Assembly (NCBI RefSeq): GCF_003086295.3 | Contig: NC_092044.1 | Span: 68,825,213-68,889,212 of the forward strand | DNA: 64,000 nt | Reading direction: 5' to 3' | From: Arachis hypogaea | Taxonomy: Eukaryota > Streptophyta > Magnoliopsida > Fabales > Fabaceae | In this document: piece by piece, positions 45,419-55,375 of the stretch | Layout: each line of letters starts with the position of its first letter | Numbering within the stretch: position 1 is the first letter of the stretch | Notes under the pieces: model-generated | Database searches by the model: none | What the model saw: only the letters and a program-made list of their open reading frames with translations | What the model was told of the DNA's origin: nothing | Program-made: the position numbers and the translations under genes

Positions 45419-46995
45419 CCCCTTGAGAGTATTGAAAAAGGGGTTGGCTAGTTGGAGAAATTACTTTTAGTTTTACTCTTACACTTCACTTCATCTTCTT
45501 CCATCTCTTGTACTTTTCTCTAAGTTATGAGTAGCTAAACTCCCTCTCATTGAGAGAGGGAGCTCTGTTGTACTTGATGGATTAATGATAGTGAATTTCT
45601 TCTTCCTTTCATCTCTCTTTGATTTGCTAGAAGGAATTTCATTTCTCAAGTTTAGTGTTCAATCATCTTGGGAAAGAGATTGGATGCAAATTGGGTTTCA
45701 TGGAAACCATGGAAAAGGAAACATGAAACCGTGCTTGAAATCCCTTCTCACACTTGAGTAGATCTGGGTTTTAGGATTGGATATGGTGACATGAAATCCA
45801 CCCACTAATTAGATCTATGAGGATGTGTGGTATAATCAGGGACCAAGCTTATTTCTCTTCATGAGCAATTAGACCAAGGAATTGGCTGATTATCAAGATT
45901 TGAGAGATTAAATCACCAAGGAATTGGGGTTCAATCAATTATGATTTCCAAGAGGTCAATGAGTTGCATGATTGAAGATGAGATGATCTAGATTTAATCC
46001 AAAGAGAGCAACATCTCCTGATCCCAATGAATTTCCCCTATTCTTCTCTTTCCTATTCTTTATAGCTTTCTTTAATTTCTACTATTCCCCATTTCCCATT
46101 TACAATTCAATCATTTATGTTTTAGAACTTTACTTTTATGCTCTTTATGTTTCTGCACTTTATTGCTTTCCTTTATCTTTAAGTCATTTATCATTTTATC
46201 ATTTAGAATTCTGCACAACAACTTCTCTTAATTAGCTTGACTAAACAACCTAGTAACTAAAGTTGTGCAGTCGATCAATCTCTATGGGATTCGACCTCAC
46301 TCTATTGTGATTTATTAGTTGACGATAAATTTAGTATACTTGCCAAAGACGGAATTATTATATTCATTATAGTGATATAGTGAAAATCCAGTCATCACAT
46401 ATAATCCCGTTAACCGTGGGTTACTAATGTTTCTGTGGTGTTAAGGCTAAAGTATGAGAAGTAGCGTTTCCTGATCTGGAATATCCGACCTTGTCTATGG
46501 CATTTTGAGTAGGATCGTGAAGGGGAGTGGATTGCTTAGGTCTTCACCTTCGACTATAGTGGGAAGCCATGAGTTAACTTGATGAGGATGCTACATGAGT
46601 TTCCTGGATACGGTGGACTGCTATGGTTTAGAAGAGAGTAACTTGATGAGGATGCTACATGAGTTAGTCAATTATGGCTGCCATTGAATGAGTCATTCAT
46701 TTTTGAAGTAGACAGTAAGAAATGTTAATCTGGAAATAATACGTATCTCTGAAACCTTAACTAAATATCCATCACTGCTTTTACACTAATCTGGTATTTC
46801 ATTCATTACTATTTCGTTTATGCTTTCAAACAAACAACCATCATTTCTAATCGCCTGACTAAGATTTACAAGATAGCCATTGTTTGCTCAATCCGACCCT
46901 CTCCGTGGGATTCAACCCTCACTTACCTGAGGTATTACTTAGACGACCCGGTGCAGTTGCCGATTCAATTGTGCGGAGTTCAATTTCACGCACCA

Positions 46996-48160
46996 AGTTT
47001 GACAAACTACCAGACTATATTGTTGCTTAGATTAGGTATTCTTTAAGGTTTAGTTACTCTTTTGATTGTGTCTTTTGATCTCTTTTGCAAAAATTTTTCA
47101 AAACCTTTTCTTTTCTTTAGTAATCTTTGTCTTTTGTTTGAGTCTTGTGTCAGTTTTTAAGTTTGGTGTCCCCCTTGTTTTCTTAAAAATTTCAAAAATT
47201 GTTCTTGAGTGTTCTTCATCGTGTTCAAATTATTTCTTGGTTATTTTTCTTGTTTGATTTCAGAATTTTTAAGTTTGGTGTCTTTTGGTGTTTTTCTTTC
47301 AAATTTTCAAAAATTGGTGTCCTTAAATCTTAAATTTTTAAGTTTGGTGTCACTTAGTTATTTTTCTTTTTCCTTAAAATTCAAAAATAAAAAAATTTCT
47401 TTTATCTTTCTTTAATTTTTTTTAAAATATTGGCTAACTTTTCCTATCTTGATTTAAAAATTTTAACTTCGGTGTTTTCTTGTTAGTAAAGTTTAAATTT
47501 TGAATTTCAAATCTTATCATTTCAAATCTTTATCTTATCTTTTTACTTTAATTTCAAATCTTAAAATTCAATTTCAAAATTCAAAATTTAAAATTCAAAT
47601 TTCAAATTTCAAAATCAAATCTTTTTCAAGTCTTTATCATAACTACTTGCTTTAAGTCCTTCCTATCTTATCTTCTTTTTAAATTTAAAACTTTTAAATT
47701 CCAAGTCTTTACTTTCTTTTGAAATTAAATTTCAAAATCAAATCTTTTAATTTGTTTTCAATTCTTGTTTATTAGTTTGTTACTTATTTTACCTTATTCT
47801 CTTTCTATTTCCATTTTCTTTCTTCATTTTTTTTCAAAACATCCTAACTAGTTTATCTCTCACCTATTTTCGAAAACCACAATTAATTTTCAAATCTTCC
47901 TAGTTATTTAGTTATCTTAGCTTCTAATTTCTTTCCTTCTTTCCAAATTATTTAAATAAATATAGTAAAAACAAAAATATTTTACTTCTAGTTTCCCTTT
48001 TTACTTCTAATTTTTGAATTCCATTTCTCTCGCTACCTCCATTCTTCTTGTCTTCTCAGGACATCTCACTAGAAGTGCTCTATACCCTGATATAGAGACA
48101 CCTTCCTTCCCATTTCCTTGTTTCTTAACTGAGTGTACCGGAACAGGAAGAGTTCACCAT
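46996..48160 (+). other. Element G leader
   Basis: A U-rich leader without a supported gene. It has repeated aagtttggtgtc words at 47160, 47272 and 47342 and aacttcggtgtt at 47464, as in the D leader. The primer site expected at its start is missing. Confidence 0.65.
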
Positions 48161-49124
48161 GGACCCAAATGGGAATGAAAACATCAAAAAAACTTTGGGA
48201 TCCTATACGGCCCAAACTCGATACTTCCATGGAAGAAGTATCAATATACCCTCCATTAGGGCAAGCAATTTTGAGCTAAACCCTTAGTTAATCACTCTGG
48301 TGCAGCAAAACTGCCAGTATTATGGACTTTCACAGGAAGAACCTACTGAATTCTTGGCAAATTTCTTACAGATTGCTGATAAAATGCACACTGAAGGAGT
48401 GGATCAAGATGTCTACAGATTGCTACTCTTTCCCTTTGCTATGAGAGGCCAAGCAAAGAGGTGGTTGGATAACCAACCCAAATCTAGTTTGAAAACTTGG
48501 AGGCAACTAGTAGATAAGTTTTTGAATCAATAATTCCCTCTAAGGAAGTTAACCCAGTTATGGATGCACATCTAAAGCTTCAAACAAGAGAAGAATGAAT
48601 TTCTTCATTATGCCTTGGGAAAGTACAGAATGATGTTATGAAAATACCACACTAAAATATTTTTAGAACGGGTGCAATTAAACAACTTCTATTATGGACT
48701 CACAGACGTGGCTAGGATGTCTCTAGATGACTCTACTGGTGGTTCTATACACATGAGGAAAATAATTGAAGAGGCTTACGACCCCATTGAAAACAGTATC
48801 TACTGAATCTAACCTTCTAGAACAAAATGGCCCATTGACTCAGCAACTACACGCCCTTGCACAACATTTGTTGGAATTGCAACAGGCTATGCAAGAAACT
48901 CAGACTTCCAACAAGAATTTAGAAACACAGCTGAGTCAAACTAGGCAACAATTTTCTAAACAAATAAAAGAATAATGTCAGGCTATCCAACAAAAGAGTG
49001 GAAAACCTTTAAACACCAAGCCTTAGAACAACAAAAGATATGTGGAGGAAAGGCTGACAAAAGATAAGCAAACGACAGCACAAGGCACATATGAGGGCAT
49101 TAAATGCCCAAGGAGGAATGCCAT
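48161..49124 (+). pseudogene. Element G gag, 5' part
   Basis: Starts ATG 48161 (MDPNGNENIKKTLGSY). A TAG lies near 48286. Then an open segment to 48533 has QQNCQYYGLSQEEPTEFL and DVYRLLLFPFAMRGQAKRWL, homologous to D gag. It is degenerate after that (FYYGL at about 48690; coiled coil ALAQHLLELQQAMQETQTSN at 48850-48910). It is interrupted at 49124 by element E; the reading continues after 62215. Confidence 0.8.
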
Positions 49125-49477
49125 TGATGACATGTCACCATGTCATGTTTTTTTATGCTTTTTCATTTATTTTTATTTAGTTTTATGCACTTTCTTGCAT
49201 TCTAAGTAAGTAATTTGGAATGGAAATGCATGACTTCTTTGAATCAAACAACCACCATCTAATTGATGCTAAATCATGAGGTTTAGGCTAAATTTAATTG
49301 ATTTTTAATGATTTATAAACCTTGTGAATTTAGTGATACTTTGATTGGTTGTTTTGATTAATTGTAGGTGAAGAAAAGAAGAAAAGAAGAAAGCGTGGCC
49401 TAAGAAGTGTGGCTCAAGGAAGAAAAAGTGTGGCCAAGAAAGGAGGGAGTGTGGTGCAACAAACCATGAAGCTCTCC

Positions 49478-50107
49478 CAAAGAGCACCAAGCTCACTAAG
49501 TGAGCACTATACTTACTCCCAAGGAACCAAGGCACAATGCTCTGCTCACTTTGTGAGCTGAGCACAATATGAAGCTAAGAAACAAGGAAAGGAAAAACAA
49601 TGCTCAGCTCACCAAGTGAGCATTGTCGAGAGCACTAAAGAAATAATTCAAAGAAAATAAGTTGCAAGTGCATGCTCCAAGGTTTGAACTCATGACCAAG
49701 GGGGATGAGGGAGGCGCTAGTCACAAGGAAAAATAAGCCAAAAATGGCCAAATGCATCTCCCAAGGTTCGAACCCCACACCTTCAGGAAGCAAGGAAGCA
49801 AGGCAATCAAATAAATGGGTAGCGCATGCTTCCCATGGGTTTCGAACCAAGGACCTCCCCTTGGAAGAGCCAATGCTCAGTTCACTTAGTGAGCAGAGCG
49901 CTACTTCTTGGTGCAAGGGGGCACATCTTGGCATGGCCAGGAAGGAATGGAGCGCGCATGACACGGTCCAAGGGCAGCACACAAATTGGCACCAAGGCAC
50001 CAATGCTCAGCTCACTTTGTGAGCTGAGCATTCCCCTGATGCATTGCACGTTACAAGGGAACCCACACACAAGGCTCAATGCTCAGCTCAACTTGTGAGC
50101 TGAGCAT
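49478..50107. repeat. U3 palindrome cluster of E, GCTCAGCTCAC...GTGAGCTGAGC type
   Basis: Inverted repeats lie at about 49492-49507, 49540-49569, 49601-49627, 49873-49901, 50008-50034 and 50078-50108. Arms of up to 13 bp surround a 4-6 bp loop (ctcagctcac tttg gtgagctgag style). Between them are TTCGAACC words at 49767 and 49843. Confidence 0.88.
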
Positions 50108-50320
50108 CCTCCTGGGAGCAATTTTCACATGGGCCAAAATTCAACCAAAAATCTATTTATATTCAATTCCCCACCAATTGAATCAAGGCCAACCAAACCC
50201 ATTTCTCCTCAAATCCATAGCAAGCAAAGCCCACATCATCACTCAAAGGCACAAGAATAAGTTAGAATTAGGATTTTCATTTAATTTGTTTTTCATTTCA
50301 ATTTCATTTTGTAAAAAGCC

Positions 50321-50329
50321 TATATAAGG
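50321..50329 (+). promoter_or_regulatory. TATA box of element E LTR
   Basis: TATATAAGG lies ~215 bp after the last palindrome. H has the same gcctatataaagg context at 60853. Confidence 0.6.
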
Positions 50330-51283
50330 CACCATTTTCATCTTTGTTAGGGGGGAGGCTCCATTAGAAGGATTGGAGGCTAGCTCCACTAGGGAGTAGT
50401 AGGATTAGAGAGCTCTCTCTTTAGTTTTCATTTTCTATTTTTTGAATTTTGGATTGAGTTTGGAAGGAATTCTTTTTTCATTCTCCATCTGCAACTTCTC
50501 TTGTTATTTTTCTGCATAATTCAAGAAATTGTGATTTGAATCAAAGCTTTCAATTACTGCTTCCATCTTTCTTTATTCTTCAATCTATTTGCTATTGAAT
50601 CAAGGAAGGAATTGAGATCTAGACTTGTTTTCTAGTCTCTTTGATTTCCTGAGATCTTAAATTTTATTTTGCAATTGAGTTGAGCTGTTGGTTTTCCTTT
50701 TACTTTTACTGTTTCATTGAAATTGTCAAGTGTTCTTTGAGATTTGAGAATTGATCTTAGTCTTCTTGCTGGTTTATTTTTCTGCTACAATTTCCTTCTC
50801 TGCAATTTTTACTTTATGTCCTATTGCTCCCAATTTACTTTCCTGCACGTGTGTTCCTATGCATTTTACATTTGAGCTACTGTGATTTGAATTTAATTTT
50901 CCTGCACGTGTGTTCCTATGCATTTTACATTTGATTGCTTGTTTCATTGTCTCTTTAATTTCCAGCACCCAACCCCCTTTACATTTGATGCAATTTATAT
51001 TTCTTGTCATTTAAATTTCTGCAACTTACATTTCTTGCTCTTTAAGTTACTTGCCAATTTACATTCTGCAACTTTAAATTCACTGCCATTTACTTTCTGT
51101 TGGCTACAATTTCACACAAATCACTTCAATGTTTGCTTGACTAAGCTAATCACCCACTAAAGTTGCTTGATCCATCAATCCCTGTGGGATCGACCTCACT
51201 CTTGTGAGTTATTACTACTTGATGCGACCCGGTACAGTTACCGGTGAGTTTTGTGTTGGATCGTTTTCTGCACATCAAGTTTT

Positions 51284-51301
51284 TGGCGCCGTTGCCGGGG
51301 A
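51284..51301 (+). other. Primer-binding site of E, tRNA-Asp
   Basis: TGGCGCCGTTGCCGGGGA, 6 bp after the LTR. Exact complement to tRNA-Asp. Confidence 0.92.
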
Positions 51302-51453
51302 TTGATTTAGATCAACAATGATTAAGTGGGTGAGAAGTCTAGATCAAGCATTTTTTTTGTTTTTGTTCTCTGTTTTAAATTGATAGCAAGGTGTTTGAGC
51401 TATTGCCTCACTAAGAAATTCTTTCTCTGTGACATGAATTTCAAATTTCATTG

Positions 51454-52722
51454 ATGTTTACAAAATACAAATGGAGTTCAACTCATCTTATGGTCAAACA
51501 AAATTTTATGGGATATCACCCACCATCACCGATCTCTAATGGTGTTTGGGAATATCACCAAGAGAATACACATTCTGAGCACTCCAACTCATGGAGATTT
51601 GCTTCAGAGACACAAGATGAGCAACAGAATCATATGGGATACTTCCCACCACCACAAAATGATTTAAGTCATTATTCTAATGGTGGCTGGGAGTATCACC
51701 AAGGAATGAAAGAGCATCCACCCTCACGTCCCAGTTTCTCATTTGAAAGTTCTTCATCACCTGATTATGCCTCAACACAAAGTTTCCTCCAAAATCCATA
51801 CAAGTCATCCCATCAATCACACAACTCATTCCACACCCCTCAACACAACTTCACCACAACACATCCACGTTACCAAAATTACTCTCAACCTTCATCTCTT
51901 GAACCAGCAAATGAGGATTACCTTCAAGCCATTGAAATACATAGAAAACTCGTGGAAAGATACACACAACCCCAATCCTGGAAAGAAATCATCCTCAAGA
52001 AGATGAATGGGCCCTTAGAGCAAACAAGGGGGAACTTAGAACCATCAAACAGTGAGGATGAAGACCAATTTGTGGGTGAGGAAGTGGAAAAGCAAGATGA
52101 GGAAGCCTCTGTGTCAAGTGAAAATTCAATGGAAAATGAGGAGAAGGAGGCAATTGAACTTGAAGCTGCATATCTACAGAAGCCACTTGAGGTGACAAAT
52201 GAACATGAAAATTCACAACTCTTTCAAACTTCCCTGAAACAAAACGGCTCAACAATTGAATCCATGATTGAAAGATATGAAGAGGAGATGAAGAAATGTT
52301 GGGAAGATCAACAAACCTCCTCAATGAAAAAGCTATTAAGTCAAATGTTGGGTGCAAAGAAATGAGTGGAGGAGCAAGAAAGTGAGGAAGTCATTCCAGA
52401 AAATTTACACTCAAGTGAAGCAGAGAAGTACATATAAGAAAAGCTCATGGAACCACCAATTCAAAAAGCTCTGGATGAATACGAAACTCCAATAATCATA
52501 CAGCAACCAAGTCTTGAATCCAAAGAAGTGAAGGCAACTAGCAAGAACACCAATTCTGTCCCTAATCCAGCAAGCAAGATCAATCAAGCCATTTGCAAAA
52601 GAAAGCTTGCTGAGGAAAGGCCAAGACAAGGGACAGTAGCTGAATCTTCTCCTTCCTTAAGGTCATTCCTCTTAACAAACTGGAAGAAGAGGAAGAAAGT
52701 AAAGAACAACATGTCAAGCTAA
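51454..52722 (+). pseudogene. Element E structural reading frame, two stops
   Basis: One frame from ATG 51454 to 52722 with TGA at 52363 and a TAA near 52436. The N-terminal third is rich in His, Pro, Ser, Tyr and Gln and holds a repeated unit (YHPPSPISNGVWEYHQ..., then YFPPPQNDLSHYSNGGWEYH). The middle is acidic (SEDEDQFVGEEVEKQDEEAS) and helical (IESMIERYEEEMKKC). The end is basic (NWKKRKKVKNN). It is built like the array protein (6569-8092), aromatic/Pro-rich then acidic, but is not obviously homologous. No enzyme domain. Function unknown. Confidence 0.72.
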
Positions 52723-54531
52723 TGACACTAAAAGAGCACTTGTTGGGAGGTAACCCAACCGTAGGTAACATTTCTTCTCAGCTTTGTTTTTGTTCTTTGT
52801 TTTGTTTAAATTCAATAAATTGGCATATGGTTACATCCTAAGTTTGGTGTTGCCTTGCAACAAATTGTTTTCAATCTTTTTGGATGATTGCATCAAATCA
52901 AAAATGAAAGTGACACACCAAGATTCTAAGTTTGGTGTGCCACTTATTTTCTATGCAATTCATTCAAGAAACACTACTTGTCTGCATAATCATAGTGCTT
53001 CTGTAGTTTTATTTTTCTCTTTTAATTTGACACTTTTTCATTCTACTTTCTATAGTCACTTCTCTGTTTTTAAATGCTTTCATTTTAGTTTGCTTATTTA
53101 CTGTGTTTGTTAAGACATTACCAAGAGAGCTTTATTCATGACAGATTCTTGGCTTGGTGATTGTACTTAACAAATAACAGTTTCACTTGCTTAGTTTTAA
53201 TTCAGATAAATTGACATGTGATTGCATTCTAAGTTTGGTGTTGCTATGCAACAAAATTTGGTTCAAATTCTTACAAGATACTTGCATTAATTCCAAGTGA
53301 AAGTGTCACACTAAGTTTGGTGTGCCACTTATTTTTTATGCAATGTATTGTGCTCACCTTCTTAAGTTTGCAATCACAATGTCTCTGTCTCTTGTGCATT
53401 GATTATTATCTTTAATTTTGCTTGCTTAGAACACATGTACTACTAACTTTTCATTGTATAAGACACTCATGATCCATCTTAGCCCCATAGCCATTGTTCT
53501 AATTGTTGCTTGAGGATGAGCAAGCATTTTGAGTTTGGCAAGGGAAAGAGGAAGAATAGAGGAAAACAGACAACAATAATGAAGATGAACTATAAGGTTG
53601 TAGAGTTCCTTTTCTTCTCATTTGTTTACAACACTTAAATTGCATGATTGTCTTCATCTTCTCTGTATACATGTGTAGTATGAATAAACATAGCTTGAAT
53701 ATCGATTTGTAACATGTTGCCATGCACTATGACTACCAACTTGAGTTTTGTAAAGCTTAAAGGAGTAAAGTATCATGATCATAAACAAACAAGGAATTAA
53801 AGAAGAATTTAGCATGTGCATACAATTATTGGAAAGCTAGTATGATTAATTGTTGCTCAATTGCATTGGATTTTATTTAATTGAAGTTTTCATCTAGTAC
53901 ATTTTGTGAAATCTTTTGAAAATCATGAAAACCTTGAAGAAGCAAATACAATTAAAGCAAGAAAAGACAAAGGGAAAGAATGAGAAAGCTGAAGGCTCTG
54001 AGTACCAATGGCAATTTATTTGCTAAGTACTTGTGGTGTTTATGTATCAAGTAAAATGCTTGAAAACAAAACACTTAGAAGCCAAGGCTAGGCTCAAGTA
54101 CAAAAGCACTCCCTCAAAGCTCAAGGCTCTAAGCATCAATGATTAGAGAGTCAAGGAAAGAAAAGAAAAATGAGCTTAATGAAGTCCTCTAATTAAATGC
54201 TTGTGGTGCTTATGTATCAAGTGGTAATACTTGAAAACAAAGCATTTAGAAGTCGTAGCTTTGTTATTAACTCATGGGGCAAAGCACCCAAAAGGAGAAG
54301 CTAATAAGAAAAATCAAAATCTTGTTTCAAGGAAGAAATATAAGAGAAAGATTTCATAAATTGAGCTAGATAGAAGCATCAATCATTTACATCTCTTTTG
54401 TGATTGTAGCATGCTTAGAAAACTAGCTAACCATGAACATTGAGTTGCTATTCTTCTTACCTTGGATTGTCAATCTTTAATGCATGATTCTTTTCTTGCT
54501 TGAGGACAAGCAAGGTTTAAGTTTGGTGTTG
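52723..54531 (+). other. Element E 3' tail
   Basis: 1.8 kb without a supported gene. It contains a diverged direct duplication: 52837-52940 and 53229-53330 both have taagtttggtgttgc followed by gcaacaaa and then taagtttggtgtgccactt. Two cttgtggtg motifs lie at 54025-54048 and 54197-54224. It ends gcttgaggacaagcaagg and then tttaagtttggtgttg before the 3' LTR. Confidence 0.7.
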
Positions 54532-55375
54532 TGATGACATGTCACCAAGTCATGTTTTTCTATGCTTTTTCATTTGTTTTTATTTAGTTTTATGCACTTT
54601 CTTGCATTCTAAGTAAGTAATTTGGAATGGAAACGCATGACCTCTTTGAATCAAACAACCACCATCTAATTGATGCTAAATCATGAGGTTTAGGCTAAAT
54701 TTAATTGATTTTTAATGACTTATAAACCTTGTGAATTTGGTGATACTTTGATTGGTTGTTTTGATTAATTGTAGGTGAAGAAAAGAAGAAAAGAAGAAAG
54801 CCTGGCCTAAGAAGTGTGGCTCAAGGAAGAAAAAGTGTGGCCAAGAAAGGAGGGAGTGTGGCGCAACAAACCATGAAGCTCTCCCCAAGAGCACCAAGCT
54901 CACTAAGTGAGCGCTATACTTACTCCCAGGGAACCAAGGCACAATGCTCTGCTCACTTTGTGAGCTGAGCACAATATGAAGCTAAGAAACAAGGAAAGGA
55001 AAAACAATGCTCAGCTCACCAAGTGAGCATTGTCGAGAGAACTAAAGAAATAATTCAAAGAAAATAAGTTGCAAGTGCAAGCTCCAAGGCTTGAACTCAT
55101 GACCAAGGGGGATGAGGGAGGCGCTAGTCACAAGGAAAAATAAGCCAAAAATGGCCAAATGCATCTCCCAAGATTCGAACCCCACACCTTGAGGAAACAA
55201 GGAAGCAAGGCAATCAAATAAATGGGTAGTGCATGCTTCCCATGGGTTTCGAACCAAGGACCTCCCCTTGGAAGAGCCAATGCTCAGCTCACTTAGTGAG
55301 CAGAGCGCTACTTCTTGGTGCAAGGGGGCACATCTTGGCACGGCCAGGAAGGAATGAAGCGCGCATGACACGGCC
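54532..55375 (+). repeat. Element E 3' LTR, first 844 bp only
   Basis: Colinear with 49125-49968 and very similar by eye. It stops within gcgcgcatgacacgg and joins unrelated sequence (tgaatttgtttaatg). The TATA, R and U5 parts are missing. Confidence 0.88.

Larger units (their letters stand above)
43849..46397 (+). mobile_element. Solo LTR with a large GGCGTGGCACGCCA array
   Basis: About 2.55 kb, approximate ends TGGATGACTTACATC and CAGTCATCA. It interrupts the G LTR between catatgtggaatc and cataatcccg-type sequence. It has no internal domain. The palindrome array (44085-45330) is followed by TATAAATA (45411), and a U5-like gggattcgacctcactc box lies near 46290. A clean 5-bp duplication is not visible, so the left edge may be off by some bases. 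Confidence 0.7.
42841..46995 (+). repeat. Element G 5' LTR, split by a solo LTR
   Basis: Starts TGATGAGCGGATATTTTATA and ends TTTCACGCACCA. It is about 1606 bp without the insertion. U3 holds worn GCGTTGAACGCC words at 43215-43375. The U5 box at 46910-46960 has ACGACCCGGTGCAGTTGCC. It is clearly related to the D LTR but diverged. Confidence 0.82.
49125..51277 (+). repeat. Element E 5' LTR
   Basis: 2153 bp, TGATGACATGTCACC...CTGCACATCA. Palindromes at 49478-50107, TATATAAGG at 50321, and a U5 box at 51173-51250 with GGGATCGACCTCACTCTTG. A ~40-bp word with gcacgtgtgttcctatgcat is tandemly repeated at 50846-50870 and 50904-50928. Confidence 0.9.
49125..55375 (+). mobile_element. Element E: non-autonomous LTR element, 3' LTR truncated
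   Basis: 5' LTR 49125-51277, primer site 51284, internal domain to 54531, and a 3' LTR from 54532 that breaks off at about 55375. No protease, RT or integrase. The LTR is of the same superfamily as A, C and H (TGATGACATGTCACC start). The 5 bp before it are gccat; the right copy is lost with the LTR end. Confidence 0.88.

Noticed and set aside
49125..55375. Treating 55376 onward as the continuation of the E 3' LTR
   Set aside because: The 5' LTR of E continues with ccaagggcagcac after the break point; 55376 onward has no similarity to it.
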